Shown piece by piece: positions 50,281-60,072 of a stretch of DNA of 64,000 bases (the first letter of the stretch is position 1; each line of letters opens with the position of its first letter). The notes beneath the pieces were generated by a model. It was given only the letters and a program-made list of their open reading frames with translations, was not told the DNA's origin and ran no database searches. The position numbers and the translations under genes are program-made. Location of the stretch: the NCBI RefSeq assembly GCF_042684485.1, contig NZ_JBHULM010000011.1, positions 62,001 through 126,000 of the forward strand, read 5' to 3'. This stretch comes from Oceanihabitans gracilariae. Its GTDB lineage: Bacteria; Bacteroidota; Bacteroidia; Flavobacteriales; Flavobacteriaceae.

Positions 50281-50727
50281 ATGAAAAAATTATTAGTAAT
50301 AGCATTAGCCTTAGTAACCATTCAAGTTAGTGCGCAAGAGAAAAGAGAAGGAAGAGAAAGAAAAGCAGATTTTTCACCAGAAGAAATGGCACAATTACAG
50401 ACCAAGCAAATGACCTTAGATTTAGATCTAACCGAAGAGCAACAAGAACAAGTTGGTGCTATTAATTTGGAAAATGCCATCGCTAGAAAAGCAAAAATGG
50501 AAGCTAGAAAAAGCAAAAAAAATACCGAAGAAAAGCCTAGCAAAGAGGAAATGCTTAAAATGAGAAACGAAAGATTAGATGCTCAAATTGAATTAAAGAG
50601 AAAAATGAAAAATATTTTAAATGAAGAGCAATACGCTAAGTGGGAAAAAAAGCAAGATAGAAAAGGCCATATGCAAAGAAAAGGTAAAAAAGGAAAGCGA
50701 GATGGCGATAGTAAGGATAACGATTAA
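50281..50727 (+). CDS. Periplasmic Spy/CpxP-like (LTXXQ-type) protein
   Basis: 148 residues from the ATG at 50281; an in-frame ATG at 50245 lacks a signal sequence in front, and the later start opens directly with one (MKKLLVIALALVTIQVSAQ). The mature protein is helical and highly charged, with MTLDLDLTEEQQEQVGAINLE, an LTxxQ-like motif, and NEEQYAKWEKKQDRK near the C-terminus. Family relatives in Bacteroidota are Spy-like periplasmic chaperones or metal-stress proteins. The C-terminus ends in a Lys/Arg/Gly tail and a short acidic tip. Confidence 0.8.
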   Translation: MKKLLVIALALVTIQVSAQEKREGRERKADFSPEEMAQLQTKQMTLDLDLTEEQQEQVGAINLENAIARKAKMEARKSKKNTEEKPSKEEMLKMRNERLDAQIELKRKMKNILNEEQYAKWEKKQDRKGHMQRKGKKGKRDGDSKDND

Positions 50728-50753
50728 ATAAAAATTAGTTTTAGTTTTTTTTT

Positions 50754-50790
50754 AAAGCACCTTAAAAGAGAAATCTTTTAAGGTGCTTTT
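50754..50790. terminator. Bidirectional terminator between Spy-like gene and hemL
   Basis: A 16-bp perfect stem AAAGCACCTTAAAAGA / TCTTTTAAGGTGCTTT with a GAAA loop and T-runs on both strands. Confidence 0.92.
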
Positions 50791-50795
50791 ATATT

Positions 50796-52082
50796 TTATA
50801 ACGTTTTGGCAACTGCAGCAACAGCACTAATTGTTTTGTCTAAATCTGCATAAGTTAAAGCATCTGTAATAAACCAAGTTTCAAAAGCACTAGGAGCAAT
50901 ATAAACCCCTTGACTTAACATACCATGAAAGAATTTTTTAAAGGTATCATTATTCCCTTTTGCCGAAGTTTCAAAATTTAAAACTTCACCTTCTGCAAAA
51001 TGTACAGAAATCATAGATCCTACTCTATTTATAGTATGTGTAATATTATTTTGATTTAAAACCTCAGCAATTCCTTTATGTAAATATTCGGTTTTTTCTG
51101 CCAAACGATTGTAAATCGCTCCATCTTTATTTAATTCTTGCAACATAGCTAAACCTGCTGCCATTGCTAATGGGTTTCCACTTAAAGTTCCTGCCTGATA
51201 CACAGGACCAATAGGTGCTAAATAATGCATTATTTCATTATTAGCAGCAAAAGCACCAACTGGCAATCCTCCTCCAATAACTTTACCAAAACAAACAATA
51301 TCTGCCTTAACATTAAACAACTCTTGAGCTCCACCTTTTGCAAGTCTAAAGCCTGTCATTACCTCATCAAAAATTAAAAGAATATCATTGGCTGTACATA
51401 GCTCTCTTAATTGTTGTAAGAAATTATTTTTTGGAGGGATACATCCCATATTTCCTGCAACTGGCTCTATAATAATACAAGCTATTTCTCCTTTATTAGC
51501 TTCAATAATTTGCTTCACATTATCAATATCATTATAAACAGCAAGCAAAGTATCTTTTGCTGTACCTTGTGTTACTCCTGGACTATTAGGCGATCCAAAA
51601 GTTACAGCTCCACTTCCTGCTTGTATTAAAAACGAGTCACTATGCCCATGATAACAACCAGCAAATTTGATAATTTTATCTTTTCCTGTATATCCACGAG
51701 CAAGACGCACAGCACTCATACATGCTTCTGTTCCTGAATTTACAAAACGAATCATCTCAATATTTGGAACCATAGAAACTGCCAACTCTGCAATTTGCGT
51801 TTCAATTTCTGTTGGTGTACCAAAAGAAGTTCCTTTTTTTGTTTTTTCAACTACAGCATCTACAACTGGCTGATAAGCGTGACCAAGTATCATTGGTCCC
51901 CAAGAATTTATATAATCTATATATTCATTATTGTCTTCATCTGTTAAATAAGCTCCTTTGGCTTCTTTAATAAATATTGGTGTTCCTCCTACAGCTTTAA
52001 AAGCTCTTACAGGAGAGTTTACTCCTCCAGGAATTACTTTTTCTGCTTGTGCAAATAACGCACTACTACGTATATAACTCAT
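50796..52082 (-). CDS. hemL: Glutamate-1-semialdehyde 2,1-aminomutase
   Basis: A 428-residue PLP enzyme making 5-aminolevulinate for heme. FVNSGTEACMSAVRLARG (about 112-129), the YHGHSD loop (about 144), FDEVMTGFR (about 238) and the Schiff-base Lys in CFGKVIGGGLPVG (about 265) are all present. Its stop is next to the bidirectional terminator, and it begins one base after the glucosaminidase gene ends, so the two are probably in one transcript. Confidence 0.97.
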   Translation of the reverse strand: MSYIRSSALFAQAEKVIPGGVNSPVRAFKAVGGTPIFIKEAKGAYLTDEDNNEYIDYINSWGPMILGHAYQPVVDAVVEKTKKGTSFGTPTEIETQIAELAVSMVPNIEMIRFVNSGTEACMSAVRLARGYTGKDKIIKFAGCYHGHSDSFLIQAGSGAVTFGSPNSPGVTQGTAKDTLLAVYNDIDNVKQIIEANKGEIACIIIEPVAGNMGCIPPKNNFLQQLRELCTANDILLIFDEVMTGFRLAKGGAQELFNVKADIVCFGKVIGGGLPVGAFAANNEIMHYLAPIGPVYQAGTLSGNPLAMAAGLAMLQELNKDGAIYNRLAEKTEYLHKGIAEVLNQNNITHTINRVGSMISVHFAEGEVLNFETSAKGNNDTFKKFFHGMLSQGVYIAPSAFETWFITDALTYADLDKTISAVAAVAKTL

Positions 52083-52883
52083 TTAATAATCTTTAGGCAT
52101 TGGTTTAACAAAAAGCACTTGACCTACAAATAAGCCAGTATCTTCTAAACCATTTAGTTCTTGAAGTTCTTTAACCGTTAATTTATATTTTTTAGAAATA
52201 GAGTACAAAGTATCTCCTTTAATAACAGTATGTTTATCATTATTAGTAGCGTTTGTACCTAAAACCTCTGCATCAAATCGATGTAATTGGTAACGCTCTA
52301 TAAGGCTAATTAATTTATTTGGGTATTTTTTATCTGTTGCATAACCAGCTGCTCTTAATCCTTTAGCCCATGATTTATAGTCATCTTGTTCATAATCAAA
52401 TAAAGCACTGTAACGCTCTCTTCCTGTTAAGAAAAGCGAGTGATCTCTAAACGAATATTTAGAATTGTTATATTTTCTAAAACATTCTTGTGACGCATCA
52501 TCATCGTGATAAATTCTAGCGCCTGTCCAATCATGACATTTAATACCAAAATGATTATTAGCTTCTACAGAAAGTCTTCCTTTACCAGAAGCAGACTCTA
52601 GAATACCTTGTGCTAAAGTTATACTAGCAGGAATACCATATGCACGCATTTCATCTTGTGCAATATCACTATAAATAGCAATATATTCTTCGGTAGCATT
52701 TGCATATACTTCTGGAGTACTTGGTTTAATTTCTGGTGTAACCACCACTTCTTTTACTTCCTCCTTTTTTTCTTTTCTCTTATCAACTATAACTGTTTTA
52801 TTTTTTTTAGTAGTAACTTTTTTACTTGAGCCACAGCTAAACATAAAACCAGCCAAACAACTTAATATTATTATTTTCTTCAT
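52083..52883 (-). CDS. Lipoprotein N-acetylglucosaminidase with LysM domain
   Basis: 266 residues. Lipoprotein signal MKKIIILSCLAGFMFSC (Cys17) and a Lys/Glu-rich linker to about residue 60. The glucosaminidase (GH73-like) domain at about 65-205 has catalytic Glu in LAQGILESASGKGRLSVEANNHFGIKC. The C-terminal LysM repeat (about 218-262: IKGDTLYSISKKYKLTVKELQELNGL) binds peptidoglycan. It acts in the periplasm in cell-wall turnover or division. It sits directly upstream of hemL and 3 bases after the PLP enzyme gene. Confidence 0.93.
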   Translation of the reverse strand: MKKIIILSCLAGFMFSCGSSKKVTTKKNKTVIVDKRKEKKEEVKEVVVTPEIKPSTPEVYANATEEYIAIYSDIAQDEMRAYGIPASITLAQGILESASGKGRLSVEANNHFGIKCHDWTGARIYHDDDASQECFRKYNNSKYSFRDHSLFLTGRERYSALFDYEQDDYKSWAKGLRAAGYATDKKYPNKLISLIERYQLHRFDAEVLGTNATNNDKHTVIKGDTLYSISKKYKLTVKELQELNGLEDTGLFVGQVLFVKPMPKDY

Positions 52884-52886
52884 CTA

Positions 52887-53777
52887 TTATTGAATCAATG
52901 GTAAATTTTTCTTTTTCAAAACAGTATTCATACCTTGAATACCTTGTAATCCTCCTGTATGAATAACTAATATTTTAGAGTGCTTCGGAAAAAATCCTTT
53001 TGTCATTAAATCACGAATACCAAAAAGCATTTTCCCTGTATAAACGGGATCTAATGGTATATTGTTTTGTTTTTTAAACTGATTAATAAATGCTATTAAT
53101 TCTGCATTTACTTTAGCATAACCACCAAAATGATAATCTGTAACAAGCTCCCAATTTGTTTTGGTTGTAAATTTACTAATTTCTTCTTGTAAAAAGTCTC
53201 CTTTTAATGCTGGAAATCCAAGAATTTTTTGATGCGACAAACTAGCTTTTATAATTCCTGATATAGTACCACCTGTTCCTACTGGGCAACATATATAATC
53301 GTACACTTGGTCACCTTCTTCTAAAATTTCTTTGCAACCTTTGACTGCAAGTGCGTTTGTTCCTCCTTCGGGAATTAGGTAAAAGTCACCAAACTCTTTC
53401 TTTAAGTCTTCTATAAAATAATCTGTTGTTTTACTTCTAAACGCTTCACGAGAAACAAAATGAAATTGCATGCCTTGCTCTTTAGCAAAACTCAAGGTAG
53501 GATTTTCGCCTATTTTATCTTGTAACTCCTCTCCTCTAATAACACCAATAGTATGAAAACCATATTCTTTTCCTACAGCGGCAACAGCGGCAATATGATT
53601 AGAAAAAGCACCTCCAAAAGTCAACAAAGTAGTTTTATTCTGATTTTTGGCTTCTTGAATATTATACTTCAGTTTGTATAATTTATTTCCAGAAATAAAT
53701 GCATGGTTGAGATAGGTTTTTCTTACAAAAACCTGATTTACAGCACCCATACTAATTTCAACAGTTAAACCTTTCAT
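52887..53777 (-). CDS. D-cysteine desulfhydrase / ACC deaminase-like PLP enzyme
   Basis: A 296-residue fold-type II PLP protein. The Schiff-base Lys is in SGNKLYKLKYN (about residue 32-36), FGGAFSNHIAAVAAVG (about 54-69) binds the cofactor, and GTGGTISGI (about 167-175) is the phosphate loop. Both D-cysteine desulfhydrases and 1-aminocyclopropane-1-carboxylate deaminases share this scaffold, and motif reading does not separate them. It heads a minus-strand run with the glucosaminidase and hemL. Confidence 0.88.
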   Translation of the reverse strand: MKGLTVEISMGAVNQVFVRKTYLNHAFISGNKLYKLKYNIQEAKNQNKTTLLTFGGAFSNHIAAVAAVGKEYGFHTIGVIRGEELQDKIGENPTLSFAKEQGMQFHFVSREAFRSKTTDYFIEDLKKEFGDFYLIPEGGTNALAVKGCKEILEEGDQVYDYICCPVGTGGTISGIIKASLSHQKILGFPALKGDFLQEEISKFTTKTNWELVTDYHFGGYAKVNAELIAFINQFKKQNNIPLDPVYTGKMLFGIRDLMTKGFFPKHSKILVIHTGGLQGIQGMNTVLKKKNLPLIQ

Positions 53778-53972
53778 TTTATAGAAAATTTACTCGTAAT
53801 TAACAATTTTTAAACTATTTCACTAAAAAGTGTTAATAATTTACGTCATTTACATAAAAAATGTTAAATTACACTTGAATTACATCTTTTTATATTAAGA
53901 TTCCCCAAATCTACAATTTGCTTTTTCTATCCTGTCTTTTTGACATAAACTTATGTTGCAAATTTACAGTTT

Positions 53973-56900
53973 ATGATGAAAAAATTACTTTACAAAAAAA
54001 ACAAGTCAAAGGTAATAGATTATAAACTATTGCTACTAATAGTTTTAGTATTTAGCTATAATCCTTTTACAAATGCTCAAACCACACATATTTCCCCAAC
54101 CGGTAATGGTGGATTTGAATTGGGAGCTACATTTGCCACTAATGGGTGGAATGCAACTACAGGAGGAGCAAACCAAAACCAATGGGTTTGCGACACAGGA
54201 GCAACTACTGGTTTTTCAGATACTCGTGCAGCTTATATATCAAACGCTAGAAACTCAAATCCTCCTCCGCACGCCTACACAAATACCGCGACTAGAGTTA
54301 CTCACCTATATAGAAATATAACCATTCCTAACACAGAATCTAATATTACTTTAAATTTTGATTGGATTTGTAATGGAGAAGGGATTTATGATAGAATGCG
54401 CATCTGGTTAGTACCAACAACTTACAACCCGACTTATGGCAATCAAATTAACGCAAATGGGACGGCGCCTACTGGCAGAGTTCAAGTTGGAGGTAATTTT
54501 AGTGAGCAATACACTTGGACCAATTCCACTTATACTATTCCCACAGCCTATGCAGGCAATACCTTTAGATTAGTTTTTGAATGGCGTAATGATGGTAACT
54601 CAGGTCAAAACCCTCCTATTGGTATCGACAATATATCTTTAATTTCTGATATGAACAGCAGTTATTGCACACCAGCACCATCAAGTGTTGACGGACTAGG
54701 TATCACCAATGTTTCGTTCGACATTGTTAACAATACAACTGGATCCGAACCCGGAAATTACGGTGACTATTCCGCCTTAATAGGTACCGCCGTTGAAGGC
54801 ACCACGCTTCCCGTAAATATTACTTATTCCACAGGTTATACTTATGACACTACCATTTGGGTAGATTGGAATGATGATTTTGATTTTACGGATGCAGGAG
54901 AAACTGTTTATAATGGAGTGTCACTAGCCGCAAACCCTACTACTTTAGCAGCGTCTATTACCATTCCAGCTGGAGCAGCCACTTCAGGAAATGGAACAGG
55001 CCTCCATAGAATGAGAATTGGCGGAAAAGATTTTGGACCTACAAACGACCCATGTTACACTGGTACTTATGCGTCTTATGAAGATTATACCTTACTTATA
55101 GTAGAGCCAGGTCCTCCGGCCATTACCTCTTTAAGTAGTTCATCTGGTTGCGAAGGTAGCTCGTTCACAATTAATGGAACAAATTTAACTGCTGCATCCT
55201 CTGTTACTATAGGAGGCACCGCAGCAACTATTACTTCAAATACAGCTAACTCCATAACGGCTACTGTAGGAGCTGGCACAACTGGAACTGTAACGGTTAT
55301 AACAGGTGGAGGCTCCGCAAGTAGTATAACTTCCTTTACAGTAAACCCGCTACCTACCAATCCTGCCAATCCAACAAGTAATTCCCCGCAATGTAACCCT
55401 GCTGGAGTTACTATCACTAGAAGTGGAACTCCACCTGCTGGAATAACTTGGTTCTGGCAAACCACAGCCAATGGAACAACTACAACCGATAGCGGTAACA
55501 CATATATTACAAATACTTCAGGCACTTATTATTTAAGAGCTAGAAATAACACTACCGGATGCTGGAGTGCTGGCTCTGGAGTTATTAATGTTACTGTTAA
55601 TAATCCAATAAGTTCACTAGCAAGTTCTCCTTCCCCAGCAAACAATGCTGCAACAGTTTGTTATTCTGGAACAAATGCTATTACAAGCTTAAATTGGAAT
55701 GCTGCCGCAAACGCAATTAATTATGATGTGTATTTTGGCACAAATGCAACCCCTGCCTTTGTATCCAATGTAACAACAACAATATACAACATTGGAGCAC
55801 TCACACCAAACACAACATACTATTGGAGAATAGTCCCATACGGTCCTTGCGGAATTTCTTCTGGCACTCCAATTACTTGGAGTTTTACTACCACAAATGC
55901 GCCATGTTTATGTACACCTTCATCTACAAATTCTTCGAATTACATTGATGATTTTTCCACAACAAACGGTATAACTAATATCACAAACAACAATACCGGA
56001 TACACCACTGGAGGTTATGCAGATTATACTTCTATGATAGCTTCTCAAGCACCTGGCGGAAATATTACATTTTCAGCCGATTTTATATATGGAGTTATAG
56101 GAATGGGAGTAGGTATTTGGGTAGATTGGAATAACGATGGCGATTTTAATGATCTCAATGAACAAATCTACAATTCTGCTGGCTATATATCAAACCTTAA
56201 CTTCAGCTACACAATACCTGGGGTAGCTGCAGGCACTTACAGAGTTAGAATATTGGCTGATTATTGGGCAACATCACCTGACCCATGTGCTTTTGATACC
56301 TATGGTCCTTCTGGTGAAGCTGAAGATTATTCGATTACAATTACACCATTAAATTGCACCGACGACCCAATCAGTTTGACTGCTACCCCTGCATCCCCTA
56401 CTACAGGAACCATTAACTGGACAGCTCCTTCTCCAGCTCCTGCAAATGGTTATGAATATATTGTTTCTACAGATAATTCAACAAGCACTCCTGCTGGAGA
56501 CATTATAGGAACAACAACAGGAACAACAGTAAATCTTACAGGTTTAACAGCAGGAACTACTTACTATGTATTTGTAAGAGGACTATGTAATGCCGTAGAT
56601 TTTGGTATTTGGGTTAATACAACATTCACAACTAGTTGTTCCAACATTATAACAACCCCAACGGTTTGCCCGCTAATAGTTGGAGAACAAGGAGTAGATC
56701 CCTTTACAGCAGACCCTTTTGATCCAGACCCAAGCTTTAGCTTAGATTGCTCTAACCCAACACTTACGTTACAAGCACATTCCACAATTAGAGAAACAGA
56801 TAGCTATATTGTTGAGCAAATAGCCTACCCTAATCCTGCACCAGAATATGAGTTTCCAACTTTTGGTGGATCAGGAGCTCAAACAATTACAGATGATGAT

Positions 56901-59420
56901 GTTTGGGCAGATACCAGAACTAATATTGGTTTTAATTTTTGCTTTTATGGCAACACATACTCAGAAACACTTGTTGGCGCTAATGGCATGATTACTTTTG
57001 ATAGCTCCTACACTCCAGGCTCTTCTTGTGGCTATGCTTTTAACGACAACCTTCCTAGTTTAGTTGGAGCTTTATTTAACAATACTATTTATGGTGTTTA
57101 CCACGATATAGATCCAAGAGGCTTATCAGGTACACCTATTAAAAGTCGCGTACTAGGCTCTCCAGGATGCAGACAATTTATTATATCTTGGATTGACATC
57201 CCTATGTTTGGTGACGCAAGCAGGCTTTATACAGGTATGATTGTGCTACATGAAACCACCAACATCATTGAAGTGTTTATTGAGGAAAAAAGAATAGAAA
57301 ATGGAGATATAAACCCATGGAATGACGGTAATGCAATTGTAGGCCTACAAGGAGACGCCAATGCAGGAGAAGCCATTACTGCTCCGTGTAGAAATGGATT
57401 AGACACCAATTGGGAAACAACAAATGAAGCATGGCGCTTTGTACCAAATGGCGCTATTATCACACCAGACTCTGTAGAGTGGTTTTCCGCAAGTACTGGG
57501 TCTACTGTTATTGGAACCGGATCAACTTTAGAAATCTCTACTCCAGACACATATACCGCAGAGGTAACCTACACTTCTTGTGGCACTACAACTACATTTA
57601 CAGATGATGTTGTTGTCGACCAATCGAGTAAAACCTGGATGGGCTACATAGATAATAATTGGTATGTAGATGGTAATTGGGAACCTAACGGAGTACCAAC
57701 TTCTAGTGATTGCGTACTAATACCTGATGTTACTGTTTCTAATTTTGACGAACCCATAGCAGACATTATCAATTTAGCACCACTTCCTCCACAACCCGCT
57801 TATGCATTAAACTTAACAGTAGCACCTACAGCAAACCTTGAAATTGCTTCGGGAACAAATCTAGTGGTAACAGATTGGATTGCATTAGATGGCTCTATTG
57901 ATATTAGAGACTCTGGTAGCTTAATTCAAATTACTGATGGAGCAACAAACGTAAACAACAATACAGGTAGTGGAGCTATTAATATGCAACGAACAGCAAA
58001 CATTACAAGTTCTTATGATTATGTTTACTGGTCATCTCCAGTTGAAGGTTTTAACGTAACAAATGTATCTCCAGGGTCCACACTAATTTATGAATGGATT
58101 TCAACTATTCCAGGAAATGGAGTTGGTAATTATGGTAATTGGCAAGCTACAACAGAACCCATGATAAATGGTAAAGGTTATATTATTAGAAATGTAGCAG
58201 GCACACCAACTCCTTCTACTCCTGAATTTGTTGGCAAACCTAATAATGGAGTTATCACTAAAGCTATAACTAGAGGAAGTTATGATGGTACAGATTATAC
58301 AGGAGGAGGCAACACGATAGCGACTAGATTAGACGACAATTGGAATTTAGTTGGAAATCCGTATCCATCTGCAATTTCAGCAAACTCCTTTATTACAGCA
58401 AATGCTTCTACCATAACAGATGACGTAGACTCTTCTATTTCAGGAACCATATATCTATGGAGGCACCTAAACACACCAAGTAATGCTGTAAACGATCCTT
58501 TTTATGATGGATTTGTTTATAATTATAACCCTAATGATTATATCGCTTATAATAGTACAGGTTCTAACCCTTCAGGATTTGGAGGAGATATAGCTGCAGG
58601 ACAAGCATTTTTTGTACTCATGGAACACACAGCTCCTATAAATTCAAGTGTTACATTTAATAATACCATGCGTAATGAAACCCTAAATAACAGTCAATTT
58701 TATAAAACAAACGAAGACTCACAACAAACATCAAGTATAGAGAAACATAGAATTTGGTTAGATTTAATTGCACCAGACAACAGTGCTTACTCTGTATTAG
58801 TTGGTTATATTGAAGGAGCTACAAATACACAAGACAGACTGTATGATGGCTTTGAATTAAGTGAAAACAACACGCGTTTTTATTCTTTAATCAATGATAA
58901 CGAATTTGCTATTCAAGGTAAAGCTGTGCCTTTTCAAGACACAGATACTGTACCTCTAGGAATTGAAATTCCTCAAAACGGAAATTACACCATTGCTATC
59001 AACAACCTAGATGGTTTATTTGAAACTACAAATCAATCTATATTTATTGAAGATACCTATACCAATAACATTCATAATTTACGTGTCAATCCATATAGCT
59101 TCAATATAAATGCAGGAACCTATAATGACCGATTTATATTAAGATATACAGATCATTCTTTAAGCACTACTGATTTTGATTTAAACGCACTTGAAATTTT
59201 AGCACCAAACAACAATTACATCAAGGTAAAATCCGGAAATAGCACAATAGAAAGCGTTATTGTATATGATCTTTTAGGAAGAAACCTAAGCAACAATCAA
59301 AATATTAACGCCAAAGAATTTACCATTACTAACTTTAAGTTTGCTGAAGGCGCTTACATTGTAAAAGCAACACTAGTAAACCAAAAACAAAAAATACAGA
59401 AAGTAATTTTAAAGCACTAA
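53973..59420 (+). CDS. Giant T9SS-exported multidomain surface protein
   Basis: 1815 residues. Signal peptide near residues 18-36 (FTNAQ). Domains in order by eye: a jelly-roll-like N-terminal domain (about 40-225), GEVED domain 1 (about 290-378, IWVDWNDDFDF), IPT/TIG (about 381-455), an Ig-like stretch (about 458-545), a fibronectin-like region (to about 640), GEVED 2 (about 705-795, IWVDWNNDGDF), FN3 (about 800-880), the FCFYGNTYSETLVGANG domain shared with the 38807 protein (about 985-1160), a YWSSPVEGFNV module (about 1210-1580), and a T9SS type A sorting domain at the end (IVYDLLGRNL ... KVILKH). An adhesin or matrix protein is the best guess. Confidence 0.9.
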   Translation: MMKKLLYKKNKSKVIDYKLLLLIVLVFSYNPFTNAQTTHISPTGNGGFELGATFATNGWNATTGGANQNQWVCDTGATTGFSDTRAAYISNARNSNPPPHAYTNTATRVTHLYRNITIPNTESNITLNFDWICNGEGIYDRMRIWLVPTTYNPTYGNQINANGTAPTGRVQVGGNFSEQYTWTNSTYTIPTAYAGNTFRLVFEWRNDGNSGQNPPIGIDNISLISDMNSSYCTPAPSSVDGLGITNVSFDIVNNTTGSEPGNYGDYSALIGTAVEGTTLPVNITYSTGYTYDTTIWVDWNDDFDFTDAGETVYNGVSLAANPTTLAASITIPAGAATSGNGTGLHRMRIGGKDFGPTNDPCYTGTYASYEDYTLLIVEPGPPAITSLSSSSGCEGSSFTINGTNLTAASSVTIGGTAATITSNTANSITATVGAGTTGTVTVITGGGSASSITSFTVNPLPTNPANPTSNSPQCNPAGVTITRSGTPPAGITWFWQTTANGTTTTDSGNTYITNTSGTYYLRARNNTTGCWSAGSGVINVTVNNPISSLASSPSPANNAATVCYSGTNAITSLNWNAAANAINYDVYFGTNATPAFVSNVTTTIYNIGALTPNTTYYWRIVPYGPCGISSGTPITWSFTTTNAPCLCTPSSTNSSNYIDDFSTTNGITNITNNNTGYTTGGYADYTSMIASQAPGGNITFSADFIYGVIGMGVGIWVDWNNDGDFNDLNEQIYNSAGYISNLNFSYTIPGVAAGTYRVRILADYWATSPDPCAFDTYGPSGEAEDYSITITPLNCTDDPISLTATPASPTTGTINWTAPSPAPANGYEYIVSTDNSTSTPAGDIIGTTTGTTVNLTGLTAGTTYYVFVRGLCNAVDFGIWVNTTFTTSCSNIITTPTVCPLIVGEQGVDPFTADPFDPDPSFSLDCSNPTLTLQAHSTIRETDSYIVEQIAYPNPAPEYEFPTFGGSGAQTITDDDVWADTRTNIGFNFCFYGNTYSETLVGANGMITFDSSYTPGSSCGYAFNDNLPSLVGALFNNTIYGVYHDIDPRGLSGTPIKSRVLGSPGCRQFIISWIDIPMFGDASRLYTGMIVLHETTNIIEVFIEEKRIENGDINPWNDGNAIVGLQGDANAGEAITAPCRNGLDTNWETTNEAWRFVPNGAIITPDSVEWFSASTGSTVIGTGSTLEISTPDTYTAEVTYTSCGTTTTFTDDVVVDQSSKTWMGYIDNNWYVDGNWEPNGVPTSSDCVLIPDVTVSNFDEPIADIINLAPLPPQPAYALNLTVAPTANLEIASGTNLVVTDWIALDGSIDIRDSGSLIQITDGATNVNNNTGSGAINMQRTANITSSYDYVYWSSPVEGFNVTNVSPGSTLIYEWISTIPGNGVGNYGNWQATTEPMINGKGYIIRNVAGTPTPSTPEFVGKPNNGVITKAITRGSYDGTDYTGGGNTIATRLDDNWNLVGNPYPSAISANSFITANASTITDDVDSSISGTIYLWRHLNTPSNAVNDPFYDGFVYNYNPNDYIAYNSTGSNPSGFGGDIAAGQAFFVLMEHTAPINSSVTFNNTMRNETLNNSQFYKTNEDSQQTSSIEKHRIWLDLIAPDNSAYSVLVGYIEGATNTQDRLYDGFELSENNTRFYSLINDNEFAIQGKAVPFQDTDTVPLGIEIPQNGNYTIAINNLDGLFETTNQSIFIEDTYTNNIHNLRVNPYSFNINAGTYNDRFILRYTDHSLSTTDFDLNALEILAPNNNYIKVKSGNSTIESVIVYDLLGRNLSNNQNINAKEFTITNFKFAEGAYIVKATLVNQKQKIQKVILKH

Positions 59421-59459
59421 CTCCTAATCCATTTTTGTAGCATACTTCAATTTAATTAC

Positions 59460-59505
59460 AAGCTGTAAACTAGAATTATTTTATTTTTAGTTTACAGCTT
59501 TTCTT
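59460..59505 (+). terminator. Rho-independent terminator after the giant gene
   Basis: AAGCTGTAAACTA (59460-59472) pairs with TAGTTTACAGCTT (59488-59500), followed by a short T-rich stretch. Confidence 0.75.
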
Positions 59506-60072
59506 GTACTACTCCTTATAAAAACCCAAAATACACAAAGACTATTCAATCGTCTTTTAAAAAGCAAACAATTCTATTCTTTCATCAAAAAAAACAAATA
59601 AAAACCTCCATTAACCAACATCAAAAACCACATATTTCAACCCATCAGATTTCATCCACAAAATACTGATTACTAGGTTGAAATACATTTTGTCAGTAAA
59701 ATCGTTCACTTAAACGAAAATTTATTTTTATTCAAAAACTTTAAACTATTTTCGACAAAATAGACAAATACTTAAATTTTCAACAACAAAACAACATAAA
59801 CACTCAAAATTAATCAGAATAACACAAAAATATATTTCACATTATTGCTTCATTGTCTTTTTCGCTAAAAAACGAACCCAAATCTAAAGTTTATGACACT
59901 AAAATTACACTCAAAAAAAAAAGCATATTACAATTAAAACTTCACCTATTTATAAAGCATACAATTCTAACCTACAACAATAATATTAGTCTTTCATTAA
60001 AACCGTAAACCTAAACACTTAAAGTATTAAAATTCTTTAAACGTATTACTAGCTATTAACCTCAAATTTTTC
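59506..60072. other. AT-rich intergenic region before the second giant gene
   Basis: About 570 bases with very low GC and no readable frame on either strand. I found no exact TAnnTTTG box, tRNA, hairpin or repeat that I can support. It presumably holds the promoter and a long 5' leader of the gene at 60073. Confidence 0.5.
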